Shown here piece by piece: positions 48,801 to 58,313 of a stretch of DNA of 64,000 nucleotides. The notes under the pieces are model-generated. The model had not been told where the DNA came from and did not search any database. It was given only the letters and a program-made list of their open reading frames with translations. Source of the stretch: Saturnia japonica (lineage: Eukaryota; Arthropoda; Insecta; Lepidoptera; Saturniidae); contig CM065324.1 in assembly GCA_033032175.1 (NCBI GenBank), forward strand, positions 1,240,001 through 1,304,000. The letters run 5' to 3'. Made by a program: the position numbers and the translations under genes. How positions within the stretch are numbered: position 1 is the stretch's first letter; every line of letters starts with the position of its first letter.

Positions 48801-51800
48801 GCTAGGTGATGTAGGTAGATGCGCGTCGACACCGTGAACGCGCGTTTCTGCAATCTCCATTGTTTGTATGAGTTTACGGAGTGAGACGATTAACTTTACT
48901 TTTACAAGTCGAGTGTGTCAACACGTTATTTATAGAGTTTACGATATTGTGAGAATTTTTATATGACAATGTTAAGTATAGGAGAACACTCCCGAGTATG
49001 GAATGTGCTTATCTGGATATCCATACATCTATAATAATATATACAAGCATTGATATGTATATTTGAACGGATTTCATTGAAAATCTATTTGACGGATTAT
49101 GATGAAACTTTCTAAAAATGTTTCCTATGATTCCATAAGTGCTATAGGCTATAATTATATGTTTTATGTATTCAATTGGAGAATAAAATATAATGTTCCG
49201 TGTCGTGCTAGAAGCGCTCCCATTACCCGAATGTTAGACTTCTAGAATCTATAATGTATAAATCTAACATAAACAAACATTTCTAGAACTTTTGTATTCA
49301 AATTTCCTCTTAAAATTAATGAAATAAGGCATTTAATAAACACAAAATTCAACTGAATGATAAAAGTTCTGGTACTTAATTTGGTTGCGAATTTTTTTTT
49401 AAATGTTGACTCGCTAAACTAACATCTTCTCGTCACTGCCATACGCGTCCTAGTTAGCTGCCCAGTGGCGATTATGTTGAGAAACCGTTCGTGATATTTC
49501 AGTACGATTTGTACGCTCCTGTCTATGTATATTATAGTAGCCTCATTAAACCATTCTTCCCTAGTAGTGGTAGTCTGGCCGCCAGATAAAAATATTGTCT
49601 ATGACTCTATGCTAAAGTATTATAAATCACCAATCAGTTATTTCTTTTAATTTGTATGCGGGTGAAACCGCGTGGTACAGCTATATAACTATAATATGAG
49701 AAGGATAAACTTCAACACTGTTTGTCTGAAAGTTGGTGAATCTGGGTATTTTTTTCTAGGAGAAGGCTTTTATGCTGCCTTTGAACGTAATAGGTCGCGC
49801 TTTGACCGAGTTATTGACCTTTGGAAAGGATAAAACAATGTGTGATGGACCATCTGCGTCTAGAAGACCTAAAATATATTAATTTTTTTGTATACTAAAA
49901 TTGTGTACATTGCGTGGATCAATTAAATAAATCTCAGCGCCTTATTAAGATGCATGTGTTTTTCACGCCTATCCCTATTAGCGAATTATATCCAGGTCCC
50001 TTTGCCATGGTATGCAACGTTGGTCCAGGTGTCAGCTCGCTCCAACGGTTTTTGAAAGGTTTAGGTTCGCATTCCATATTGAATCTCTCGGAATGTAGTA
50101 TAGTCTGGATATCTAGTGCTTGCCTGGCTAATCTATACAATTAATAAAATTTAAGTGTCTGTTTATATAATGTCTAAATAACAGCTTTTTACTAAATGCA
50201 TATCAAAGTATATACATCACCTATGACAAAAAACATTTTTTATGAATATATGTACTATATAAATCTTAATCTTAATCTTAATAAGACCTAGAAAGAAGTC
50301 ACTAACAACATAATTATGTCTTATCTTCTAAGGATCACCCACAATAAGCATTTTTGTATTTAATACAACCGGGAGCGGGGGTAGCACGAAGCGCGCGCTG
50401 ATCGACGGCATTCTGTACCCCACGCGAGCGCAGCCGTGGGCACAGCTAGTTGAAAATAAATAAATAAATATTTTATATAATGTTTTAGGATATCAGCGAA
50501 GCGTGGTGGTGCACTCACAGCTCTCGGGTTAGTCTACTTCACGAGTCTATTCGAGCTGCTTAACGTGTGGGCGCTGTTCAGTGCCATCGGTGCTCGCATA
50601 CGACGCAAGTACAAGCTGACCGCGGGAGACGTTCTTGATATTACCAACAAGTGAGTCGACGACTACCTTTTCATAACTCGCAGCTTCGCTCGTTATTTCA
50701 CGACACTTAGATCTTCGTTTAGATGTTGAAAAAATAACTGTTTAACTGTTGAAAAACTTGTGGGGTCGGAAAAATAAAATAGGTAAGTAGAACAGATGTA
50801 TGTTTTATATATGCATATAAGTACCTAACATATAAACTAACTGATAAACCATTGAACAGCTGAAAGCGCGCTTATTTCGTGAGACCACCCTGAGGGCCCC
50901 CGCTCTGAATTGTAATGTTCTGCAACCGGCCGAGCACGATGTTTGCTTCTCGAATCTCGATACTCCTACGTATATATACATATATATAGACATACACACA
51001 CTGTTGTAGAAAGAGACGTACAGTGAAAGTTGCATGGAGGTGGCGAAACGCGTTTTCCTTACGTGAGGATTTCTACAAGACTATTGCTACCGCAAGCCGC
51101 GTTTAGGGCCTTCGTTCCAATATAAAAATCTATGAACGATCCTGGTGTTGCCAGATGAGAATGAGTGTGAGTAACTTTACAGGTTGGTGTCCGCAGTGCA
51201 GGCGGCACTGTGCTGCCTCACCGGTGTCGTCGTGTGCCTCTACTCGTGTACGAGGGACTTCATGCGATCCTCGCATTACATGTCTGAAGCGTACGCATGG
51301 TTCGGCGCCGCCTATTTCTTCTACGACATTTGGTCCATGTACATGGTAAGATTTGTTCTTTGTTGAGTTTTTCTACTTCTTCCTAACTTGGCAACTTATA
51401 TAGTGTTCGGTCTTATGACGTTTTCAGTCATTAACTGAGTTATTTATTTCATTTGTTTATTTAAAAAAAAAAAAATTATATCATGAGTATCTAGTATTGA
51501 ATTATTATTGTTTGCGCACCGTGACTTGCTCTGGGGTTCCAGGTGAAAATCAACACTAAGTGCCCGGTGGCTGTGGCACTTCAGCATACTATGCTGAGTT
51601 GAACGCCTTTTCTTAATGGCGGGACACGTAGCTGGTCCATTTATATTATTACTCTCTCTGTGTTTATGTATTTTAATTAGTTTATACAATGTAATTAATG
51701 TTGTCAATTAAATGTTTTCTTTCTTTCCTACGGCTTCACCCTTGTTAAGCTTATTCGGCCATCTTTTCACTGCTTTATTTTATTTTATTTTTTATTTGGT

Positions 51801-54800
51801 ACATATTGCTTCACAGCACATTTAACACAAAATATACATTTGTTATGTTTTGCAATCATGTGGTGCCAATTACGAAACAATTATTATTAAATTTTGTTTG
51901 TTATGCAGCGGTTAAATATTTATATACATAAAAAATATCATAATGAAGTATTATGTGTTTCTATATCTCAATGTGAGTGGGAGTGTGAGTCTGCGTGTAG
52001 TGTGCGTGTGCGTGAGAGTGTATAGGTGTGGTGGGATCATATGCTCCTGAGTGAAAGCATATGTGAATTGTATATATATGTATGTTATAAGCAATAGAGA
52101 GTAAACTGAGTCCTTTCTGTGTTCCTGTTTCACAGCCATGATGACTATTTCAATGTGTTTTTTGATTTTAATTATTTTAAGAAAACATTCCTATTTGACT
52201 GGAATAAATCAATATGACTAAACTTCGTGTCATACATGTTAAAACATCTTTGTAAAACAGAGTTCTTAGCATAATTGTGTTTAACTGGCGGTGGTGCAAA
52301 TAAGCGCGGATTTCGAATAATTTTTGTATGTGTTTTGAAATTAATCCTATTCACTAGTTCGGGGCAATCAATATTGTTGTTCAAAATATCGTATAATAAT
52401 GTCATGTCGAAGATAGATCGTCGTTTTGATAAAGAAGTTAAATTGTAAAAGTCTAAATCAATTAAGTATGACTTATGCTCGTTATTAAATTTATAATTTA
52501 GATATCTCAGGAATTTACTTTGAATGTTGTCTAGACTAGTCGTATGTGTGATATAATCTGGTGACCATATTGGCGAAGCATAATCGAGATAGCTCCTAAT
52601 GTATGTAAAATATAATAGTTTTAGTGAGTTTAAGTTTACAAAAAGCCTTGCAACTCTGCAAATGAATCCAAACATTTTAAAGCTTTCTGACGTATGTAAT
52701 CATAGTGATACGTGTAAAGCAGTTTGGAATCCATCATCACCCCCAAATCACGAACGACAGAAACCCTCTGCACTGGCGACATGTCAAGTATATAGATATA
52801 ATTTATAGGTTGATGTTTTCTAGTGTATGATATTACATTACATTTCTTTACATTTAAATTTAGCTTATTTAACTTGCAATAATCACAAAGTCGCAAAAGT
52901 TCATTCTGTAACATGTGGCAGTCATCAATAGTACGAATAGCGCTGAAAATTTTGGTATCATCGGCATACATAAGGTACCTGGCGGAGGTGAAGCAAGAGG
53001 ATATATCGGAGATATAAATGTTAAAAAGTAATGGTCCTAGGTGTGAACCCTGCGGTATACCTGAAGGAATAGTTTGAAAGCCAGAGAGAAATGCCCCAAT
53101 TCGAACCGCCTGACTTCCCTTTGTTGCCAGATTCCTTGACATTCATAATAACTACTTGGCCTCTTGTCGTGGTAGCGTGAAGATATATGGTCAGTAACCA
53201 TCCTTAATGAATGGGCTATAAAATGCAAGGAGTTCTTTTAACGTGGGGAAACCCATTATGGTTAGATACCACTCACAACGACCCCTTTTTCCTTTTCGCA
53301 GGTGCACGTACAAATGAACTTAAACCCTGGAAGTAAGAAGGACAAGGCGCAGTCCAGGATGTGTAAGAACGGCACGGCAGCCCTGTCATCCGGTGATGCC
53401 GACCCTGGCCTGGAGGAACCCGCTGCAGCGCTGCCGTCGCTGGAGCCCGCTCCCGTGTCCAAGGTGGAGGAGAAATCGTCGGAGAAGGCGTCTTTCATCG
53501 CTTACTGCCGGCACGAGCCTGTCATTCTGTTTCATCATCTCTTCATTGGCGGTTTCGGATTCCTCGTCATTGTCGTGAGTAAACGTTTCTTTACTTTTCT
53601 CTATTGTCGTTGTTGATTGTTTTTAATTTACTTAAAAGAAAGGAGGTTACCAATGTATAATGTATTATATGTTTAGGGCTTCCAAATATATATAAAAAGT
53701 TTTATAGGTGTATGTGTATGTGTTAAACATTGGCGACAACCTAGATATCGGTACTCTATTTGCGGCCGTGACTGTCATGGTGACCTGCAAGCGTCTCGGC
53801 ACCTGGATATATATACACTTGCTGATCCTGAAACGTGATAAACCAACAGAGTGTCATTATTAGGCTGTCTGTTCTGGCTGCCGCTCCGCTTCAGTGGACA
53901 GGCAGTCTGACAGGTATATCAACATGTGCATGGTACTTGCGACTCTGTATGTAAGAGTATAAATCTACATTTTTAAGTTAATAATAATCAATTACCAATT
54001 AAAAATAATTTGGCACTATATGGACTTTGCTGCCTTTGTTATTAAAGTCTTGATTTAGCATAAAATATGGTGATGTGGAATGTCTTTTAATTAGTTAGTT
54101 ATGAATGAGAATAGATAAAATTTGTTTTCTTATTTATGAGATCAACACCATAAACATATACGTGAATCGCTGAATGTAATCGACCATTTTCACTTGTTCG
54201 TCAGTACTTCCGTGGAGAGTTGGGTGACTGCACGTTCGGGTTCGTGTACCTGATGGAGCTGTCGACTCCGTTCGTGTCGGTCCGCGGGATCCTCTCCCGG
54301 ATGCAGATGAAGGCGTCCACTGCCTACCTCGCCAACGGGCTGCTCATGCTGCTCACATTCTTCCTCTGCAGGGTCATCAGCTTGCCCTACGTCTGTCTCT
54401 TATATAGCAGGGAGATCGACATGCCATACTTCCAGGTTAAAATACATTTAAAAAAAAATTCGTTTCAAACATTTTGTATCTTTTTCTTCCCACAAACGTC
54501 TTGGAAAATTTAAGGTATGTTTGGGGAGGCTTATTTAAATTTGAACTTGTCATTTATTGATAGAATTTCAATACTGGAAATAAATATAAAATAGTAATCC
54601 CATATTTCAGATTTAATACATGTCCTATGGCAACCAACGTACAAAAACCAAAAAATTCTTTAAGACGTCTAAATATATTTTATTTACATTAAAGACACAT
54701 TACTTACATTTAAATAATTACTCAGTTATTAAGCAATAAATGTTTTCGATTACTTAAAACATTCTCACTTTAAGTCTGGTACTACTAACTACAGCCATAA

Positions 54801-55445
54801 AGCCTAAGCCACACTGCGAAAAAACTCCGCGCGTTTTTTGTAACGCAATTCTCTAACACACTGGATTATATTATGTATACAATACACGTAGTGGAGATTT
54901 AAAAAATGCTCGGTAAATAAATTTGTGGTTTTTAATGATTTGAAGCGGTGCGATACGGATATTTTGTACACTCGTCGCATTGTGAAATAATACTTTTATA
55001 CCATGATACCAGGAAAATCAAGTTCGTTATCTAATTAAGGCCCTCGCCTCGGCTGGAGACGGCATATAGAACTGATAAAAGTAACAAAAAAAATTAATAG
55101 CATTGCGTATTACGTCAGATTTATAGATAGTTATATAATGTGAGAATAAAAAACGCGCGACGAGATTTCGCAGTGTGGCTTTAATTTTAGCGGCTAATTG
55201 GTACCGCTCAATTTGGGAGCGCTCCTCGATACAAGAGATTGGTTCTTGCATATTTACAGGCGATAAGAACGCTACCGACCGGATGCAAGATATCGATATG
55301 CATCCTCCTCCTGCCGCAGCTCTACTGGTTCTATCTCATGTCCGCCGGTGCTCTGAAGATGTTGGTGGGCGGCGGCAAGTCTCGAGACAAGTCTGACAAC
55401 AAGTTGTCCGCCGGCGACGCGATCGACCCGGACAAGCGCAGTTGA
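39817..55445 (+). CDS. TLCD3: TLC domain-containing protein, TLCD3/FAM57-like, 7 coding exons, 378 aa
   Basis: Exons 39817-39837, 43522-43622, 50489-50650, 51183-51345, 53302-53574, 54205-54435 and 55260-55445 join in phase to 1137 nt (378 codons plus stop). The TLC superfamily (TRAM/Lag1/CLN8) comprises multi-pass ER or plasma-membrane proteins; TLCD3 (FAM57) members are linked to ceramide and sphingolipid metabolism, but the reaction is not settled. Hydrophobic segments lie at about 14-34 (AMWILSACNAGSLIAAANLV), 48-75, 97-116 (LVSAVQAALCCLTGVVVCLY), 133-149 (AYAWFGAAYFFYDIWSMYM), 222-240, 247-270, 285-305 (ANGLLMLLTFFLCRVISLPY) and 325-345. The His pair in FHHLFIGGFGF (about 227-228) sits where TLC proteins keep conserved histidines, and GDCTFGFVYLMELSTPFVSV is the clearest TLCD3 signature. 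Odd features are a 7-codon first exon, an N-terminal extension with two extra hydrophobic segments, and a hydrophilic 60-residue loop (about 157-217) absent from the shorter vertebrate proteins (about 260 residues). Confidence 0.88.
41639..42310 (+). mobile_element. Composite Helitron-like element, family C, with two facing 5' ends
   Basis: From the left it follows family C: TATACTAATATTATAAAGCT, then GAAGAGTTTGTTTGTTTGTT, GGAACTACTGGT, GTGATGGAATT and GCAAAATAATGATCAAGTAC, matching 5690-6345 and 23478-23961 (inverted). Instead of a CTAG end it finishes ACTTTATTATATTAGTATAG|A, the reverse of the family's 5' end. The last 70 bp read as an inverted 5' segment with GTTTGTTTGTTT and CTAATCTCTG on the minus strand. 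The 3' terminus is missing. Confidence 0.65.
42768..42788 (+). repeat. Helitron-like 3'-end fragment (GTGGACACAGCTAG)
   Basis: A 3'-terminal scrap of family A type ending CACAGCTAG|T. The next element's CTAG end lies 21 bp away in the opposite orientation. Confidence 0.5.
42810..43313 (-). mobile_element. Helitron-like element, family A copy 4
   Basis: On the minus strand it ends AGCCACGGCCACAGCTAG|T at 42810. The interior shares CTTACGCTGAGTAAACCATAA, TGTACTACACAATTGTAG and TAAATGCATTTGAAAGTA with other family A copies. The 5' end is degraded near 43313 (ATACATTTAAATAAAATTTA). Confidence 0.65.
43522..43622 (+). CDS. TLCD3: TLCD3-like exon 2: first membrane segment
   Basis: Encodes residues 8-40 plus two bases of Arg41: PGNIRSAMWILSACNAGSLI, then AAANLVIWLNPED. 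Acceptor TGTTTTACAG, donor AG|GTGATG. The stretch AMWILSACNAGSLIAAANLV is a membrane-spanning candidate. The upstream frame is open across the acceptor by chance. Confidence 0.85.
43994..44480. mobile_element. TIR element (AAGTATTACRTAACRCAAWTT ends)
   Basis: The left end AAGGGAGCGCAAAAGTATTA then CGTAACACAAATTTTG is mirrored by the right end, whose reverse strand reads TTAGGCGGCGTTCAAGTATT then ACATAACGCAATTTGG. The inverted ends are about 36 bp around a 487-bp, non-coding core with a C run and a 15-A run. A similar end fragment, GCGTTACGTAATACTTAC, sits at 3441-3461 beside the last coronin intron. Confidence 0.6.
44640..45140 (+). pseudogene. Degenerate non-LTR retrotransposon C-terminal region (RTE-like)
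   Basis: The frame reads VHLTVHRGVLVPTLMYGS, stops, then MRAVWNMLGVNLSDRIRNSV and IEKGMLRWFAHVERMSERRM before further stops. LYG-E-W motif remnants and xxLRWFGHVxRM are typical of the region after the reverse-transcriptase core in several LINE clades. The 3' end carries GTATGTATGTA units (about 45138-45153), a short repeat tail often seen in RTE-type elements. Several stops and frameshifts: dead. Confidence 0.6.
45472..45710 (+). repeat. Repeat family G, plus copy
   Basis: Starts GGACTTCAAAAAATACGGAG then GTTCTCAATTCGAATGTATA and TTCTTTGTTTATGAATCG. A later part (GAACTCTTCAGAATAAATGA, then TTTTCTTTTTTGTTAAAAAT and TGTCTTG) resembles 14957-14985. Non-coding. Confidence 0.5.
46404..46872 (+). 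mobile_element. Helitron-like element, family A copy 5 (3'-truncated)
   Basis: Starts A|TCTATACAATTAATAAAATT and keeps GGCTTACGCTGAGTAAACCT and CACCCACAATAAGCATTTTT, but breaks off after TTCGTGCGTGTGCCTGATT without the GCACAGCTAG end. A (TA)n expansion sits at about 46772-46786. A family B element begins 46 bp later. Confidence 0.65.
46918..47230 (+). mobile_element. Helitron-like element, family B copy 3
   Basis: Starts A|TCTATAAATGAAAACTTGAA and shares GTTTATATGGAGAAGGAGTT, CGAATCCTAACCCGACCAGT and ATTGACATTGTCACTCAACG with copies 1 and 2. Ends at AATTTCGATCATTG, lacking the GGCGACCGCTAG terminus, so it is 3'-truncated. Confidence 0.6.
47608..48306. mobile_element. TIR element, TATAGTC...GCGCGACCGTYC family, copy 2
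   Basis: Left end TATAGTCTTAAAAGTTCGTG then CGCGACCGTTC. The right end on the reverse strand reads TATAGTCGAACAACTTCGTG then CGCGACTGTCC. About 700 bp, with shared blocks AGTACACTGAAGTAAACAGTAT and ACGTCTTCATAG. Adjacent frames on the minus strand are incidental. Confidence 0.7.
48341..48484. mobile_element. Small hairpin element (CCTGTCYACTGAAGCGGAT ends)
   Basis: CCTGTCTACTGAAGCGGAT at 48341 faces ATCCGCTTTGCTTCAGAGGA then CAGGCAG ending at 48484. The inverted ends are about 20 bp with a small loop-out. A related end, GCCGCTCCGCTTCAGTGGAC then AGGCAGTCTGACAG, sits alone at 53876-53912 in intron 5. Non-coding. Confidence 0.5.
50132..50449 (+). mobile_element. Helitron-like element, family A copy 6 (internally deleted)
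   Basis: Intact boundaries A|TCTATACAATTAATAAAATT and GCCGTGGGCACAGCTAG|T. The middle (including the CTTACGCTGAGTAAACC block) is deleted and a short AATCTTAATCTTAATCTTAA array is present at about 50263-50282. Only 39 bp separate it from exon 3, so it lies next to the acceptor's branch-point region. Confidence 0.7.
50489..50650 (+). CDS. TLCD3: TLCD3-like exon 3
   Basis: Encodes residues 41-94 and two bases of Lys95: ISAKRGGALTALGLVYFTSL, FELLNVWALFSAIGA, then basic RIRRKYKLTAGDVLDITN. A second hydrophobic segment followed by a positively charged stretch. Acceptor AATGTTTTAG, donor AA|GTGAGT. Confidence 0.92.
51183..51345 (+). CDS. TLCD3: TLCD3-like exon 4: start of the TLC domain
   Basis: Encodes residues 95-149: LVSAVQAALCCLTGVVVCLY, SCTRDFMRSSHYMSEAYAWF, GAAYFFYDIWSMYM. 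The opening LVSxVHA-like sequence and the second helix ending YFxYDxWxMY match TLCD3 proteins. Acceptor CTTTACAG, donor ATG|GTAAGA. Confidence 0.94.
51777..53230 (-). pseudogene. Antisense LINE remnant in TLCD3-like intron 4
   Basis: A minus-strand Jockey/CR1-type reverse transcriptase broken by frameshifts. Pieces in order: an N-terminal scrap near 53228-53037; SGIPQGSHLGPLLFNIYISD and LMYADDTKIF (catalytic YADD) with NKLNLNVKKCNVISY in 53142-52636; then YIRSYLDYASPIWSP and NIQSKFLRYLNYKF in 52675-52172. At least two frame changes (about 53130 and 52650). The element ends with AAATAAAAAATAAAATAAAA-type tail sequence near 51777 (minus strand), like the LINE at 21.6 kb. 5'-truncated and inactive. 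Confidence 0.8.
53302..53574 (+). CDS. TLCD3: TLCD3-like exon 5: hydrophilic loop and conserved His pair
   Basis: Encodes residues 150-240. A polar, low-complexity stretch (LNPGSKKDKAQSRMCKNG; SSGDADPGLEEPAAALPS; SKVEEKSSEKAS) of about 60 residues separates membrane segments. Then AYCRHEPVILFHHLFIGGFG and FLVIV begin the next helix with the HH pair. Acceptor TTTTCGCAG, donor GTC|GTGAGT. Loops of this size are not seen in the short vertebrate relatives. Confidence 0.93.
54205..54435 (+). CDS. TLCD3: TLCD3-like exon 6: TLC core
   Basis: Encodes residues 241-317: YFRGELGDCTFGFVYLMELS, TPFVSVRGILSRMQMKASTA, two hydrophobic helices, ending YSREIDMPYFQ. GELGD followed by ELSTPFVS is the strongest family match. 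Acceptor TTCGTCAG, donor CAG|GTTAAA. Confidence 0.95.
55260..55445 (+). CDS. TLCD3: TLCD3-like exon 7: last helix, basic tail, stop
   Basis: Encodes residues 318-378: AIRTLPTGCKISICILLLPQ, LYWFYLMSAGALKMLVGG, then a charged tail GKSRDKSDNKLSAGDAIDPD-KRS and TGA. The LPQLYWFYLM helix matches the end of the TLC domain. Acceptor TATTTACAG. The tail is likely cytosolic. Confidence 0.93.
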   Translation, partial: AIRTLPTGCKISICILLLPQLYWFYLMSAGALKMLVGGGKSRDKSDNKLSAGDAIDPDKRS

Positions 55446-56329
55446 TGCCGCCGTCGCTTCCACAGACGTCGCAAGCCGAAGTAGGTGAGCATACGTATCG
55501 ATAACATACCGATATATTATTCCGATAATTAATATATTATGTGTGTAAATTACCTCTGACTGGTTAATCGACAAAGAAACATGTTTTTTTCTTGTTAGAT
55601 TAGAATTGTATTATGATTTCATATAATGAAAATATGGTCATAATTATCGTGTACCAGATATTTATAAATAATAATCATAAATTATATGGAAGGCAGAAAA
55701 ATCCTTTGAAATATAATTTTTATGGTCCTGTTTCTCGAAAAGAATGTGTTGCTAAGTAAATGCTTACAGTATTACCTTTAAAGGGCTGTGTATCCTTGGA
55801 ACCGTAATAGGTAGCTATAGTTGAACAAATTCGTGCGCGACCGTTCTATATGAGACGGTGGCGCGGACGAGGTTGCTTAAAGTTTAATAAATCAAAAACA
55901 ATTTTAAATTGCAGGAAGTATGTAAGTAATATAATATTTCGTCATTAGTTATAAATGGCGCAATCGCGACTATTATGTACTGAAGTTTACTTAGATTGCA
56001 TTTCGGCCGTTAGTATGATAACGTAATGCTGTATACTTAAGTGTACTGTGACTGCGGGCCTACGTCACGCAATTGCACGCGTTTCCCTTCCCCGCTACAT
56101 TACCCGCCCCCGTTGTTGTCAATAGTATCTCGTCCCCGCCAACGTTTGTCGGAGACATAGGACAGTCGCGCACGAACTTGTTCGACTATAGTTGAAAGTT
56201 TTGAAACGCATACAAAACACGTGGTTTTTTTCTAACGTTTTTTTCTTTTTTTCCTTGGTCGTACACATAGTAATACATAAAAGCGTCCAACTTGATATGA
56301 TTATAATGCAGATCCTGTAGTAAAATAAA
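55446..56329 (+). other. TLCD3: Probable 3' untranslated region of the TLCD3-like gene
   Basis: The first good AATAAA after the stop is at 56324-56329 (TAAAATAAAACGG). If used, the 3' UTR is about 880 bp and includes the TIR element at 55816-56190. A donor-like GTAGGTGAGC lies 50 bp after the stop and could also begin a 3'-UTR intron. Both points are inference. Confidence 0.3.
55816..56190. mobile_element. TIR element, TATAGTC...GCGCGACCGTYC family, copy 3 (short)
   Basis: Left end TATAGTTGAACAAATTCGTG then CGCGACCGTTC. The right end on the reverse strand reads TATAGTCGAACAAGTTCGTG then CGCGACTGTCC. At 375 bp it is an internally deleted version of the 630-700 bp copies, keeping ATAAATCAAAAACAATTTTAA and GCATTTCGGCCGTTAGTATG. 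Confidence 0.7.
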
Positions 56330-57900
56330 ACGGTTAAGCATGAGTGAAAGTAAACACATTATTTTTCAGTTTGCCTACAGTCAATTTAATATTTCTTTAT
56401 ACCTTTAAATAATACATTTCTTTGATTTATTTTATGTCTTAGAGACCACGGCGTAATGGAATCGATAATTATGATCATATTTTCTGCAAATATTAAGATT
56501 ACTACACATTATGCCGGCGGCACGTCCGCTGGGCATGCCGCCGGTCATCCCGGCGACGTACCCAGTGGTTATCTTACCTGGCGGTCTTGCAGCAAAAAAT
56601 GAGTCGCCGGCTACTGTCACAACTGCAATGATGTTTCACGGCTTACTGCCGATTCTGTGGCATTTGCTATCGACATATCCGCGCGGCAAAAACCCGCCGG
56701 CATAGTGTGTAGTGGCTCTTAGCTATCAATAATAATGGACTCTTACGGAAAGGATATTGATTTTTTATTCAATTATAATTTTTTGGTTGCTTTTCGAAGA
56801 GGGTACCTATAATTGACAGCTGCGCGTGCTTCATGTTACGGAAGTGCGGTATGATGAAGGTAGCCGTATGCGTATGGAAACATCAACCCCTTTGCGCGTT
56901 GCCCTATGTGTGCGTGTGCAAGTGAACATGCAGTTTTTATTTGCTTGACAGTGACGAGTGAGTCGTCTTTCTAACAACACGTGTTTTTATAGGTTTGTTC
57001 TACGGGTACAGTCGATAATAAAAACGTCTTGATTGAACACGAAGGAAATGTTTCACATAATCAGTGGTTGTCCTTGATAATGCATCGTACCACAATGATA
57101 AAAATATTAAAACGCTAAATTGTAATCTTAAAAAGATAGAAATTCAGTAATGGGTAACAAAAAAAAAACTCAGCAATAATGTATAAAAATTCTTCGTCTA
57201 CCACCATATCATCCTAAAAACTATAGAAAAATATTTGGGTAATTTAAAAATATACCTATATAGCTTTACATAACATTAAACAGAATGTGACAGAAATAAT
57301 GAAGTTAATTAACAGCTCTTTGTTTGGTATTTCTAGGGACAGTGACACGGGATAATATGTTCAATTTTATATAGATATGTATTTACCTAATTGAGTGGTT
57401 GATTTATTTTAAAGTAGCTGTGCCCGCGGCTCTGCTCGCTTGGGCTACATAATAATTGTTTACATAGATATCTATAAAATTGTTCTTTTTGATAAAGACC
57501 AAATATCCAAGGAGAAAGGACAATTTTTTTTATCAAAATCTATCCAGCGGTTTTTGCGTGATTGCGGCACTACGGCAAACCTCTATAATTTTATTTATGT
57601 AGATTGAACAAATAAGAAATAAACATTTTGACATAATTTAAGTAAAATAACTAATAGTATTCTCTTGTGTAGTTGACTGTACCAAGTGACACGCACACGT
57701 AGGGCTGCGCGCAAAAATGAGTTGAAGTGTCTATACCTACACACTTTTAAAAAATAATCTGATTAACCAGTCATTCTTTGAACTCCACTAACGGTGTATC
57801 TGAAGTTATTCTGTACTACGATGTTCATTTGTAAAGAATTTAAAAATATATTCGTGTATGTGAACAAGTTTTTTGTTACATTTAGTAATTTGTGTAATAA
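56330..57900 (+). other. Intergenic DNA downstream of the TLCD3-like gene
   Basis: Contains a small GC-rich patch at 56510-56700 whose open frames on both strands (60-64 codons) look incidental, and a repeat piece at 57413-57605 starting TAGCTGTGCCCGCGGCTCTG and ending CGGCAAACCTCTATAATTTT. That piece looks like another Helitron-like family with a CTAG-type end. No gene recognised. Confidence 0.4.
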
Positions 57901-58313
57901 CTAGGGATGTAACGATGCATAATTGTGTCCGGTACGATACCGATACCGATTATTGTAGTGAATAATCAGCGATACCGATATTTATAATAGAGTAATAAAA
58001 AGAAAAAGAAGTATGTAAGTCCTATACATTTTTATCCACCTGGCAAAGGGTACGGTTTTTTTTGTGATTGTATGTGGTTTCGATTATACACAAAACTGGC
58101 GATAGTCTTTTTTAATGATAAGTAGATATTTGTAATTATTGACAAAATTATTAATTAGTGGGCGCATAATAATACAACGCTTAGTAAAGACGGCAGATGT
58201 GTGCGGCTCTCTCGCCTGCGACGGAATTGCTAAATCGTTGCTTTACGCGCTTATCAATTTGTTAGATATCGGTTGATATATCGCATCGGTATCGGTATCA
58301 TTACATCCCTAGT
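57901..58313. mobile_element. TIR element (CTAGGGATGTAAYGAT ends)
   Basis: The left end CTAGGGATGTAACGATGCAT, with GGTACGATACCGATACCGAT, faces the right end whose reverse strand reads CTAGGGATGTAATGATACCG then ATACCGATGCGATATATC. About 410 bp, with a more GC-rich centre and no transposase. The short perfect ends recall hAT-type MITEs. A fragment of the same family is at 31200-31312. Confidence 0.65.

Larger units (their letters stand above)
43623..50488 (+). other. TLCD3: TLCD3-like intron 2 (6.9 kb)
   Basis: Contains a TIR element (43994-44480), an RTE-like LINE remnant (44640-45140), repeat family G (45472-45710), two Helitron-like copies in tandem (46404-46872, 46918-47230), a TIR element (47608-48306), a hairpin element (48341-48484), and a further Helitron-like copy ending 39 bp before exon 3. 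Confidence 0.7.

Noticed and set aside
51155..51366. Alternative frames across TLCD3-like exon 4
   Set aside because: Only the frame giving LVSAVQAALCC joins exons 3 and 5 in phase.
56432..56705. Opposed 62-64 codon frames in a GC-rich patch
   Set aside because: Mirror frames on both strands with Pro/Ala/Gly composition; no splice or start support.
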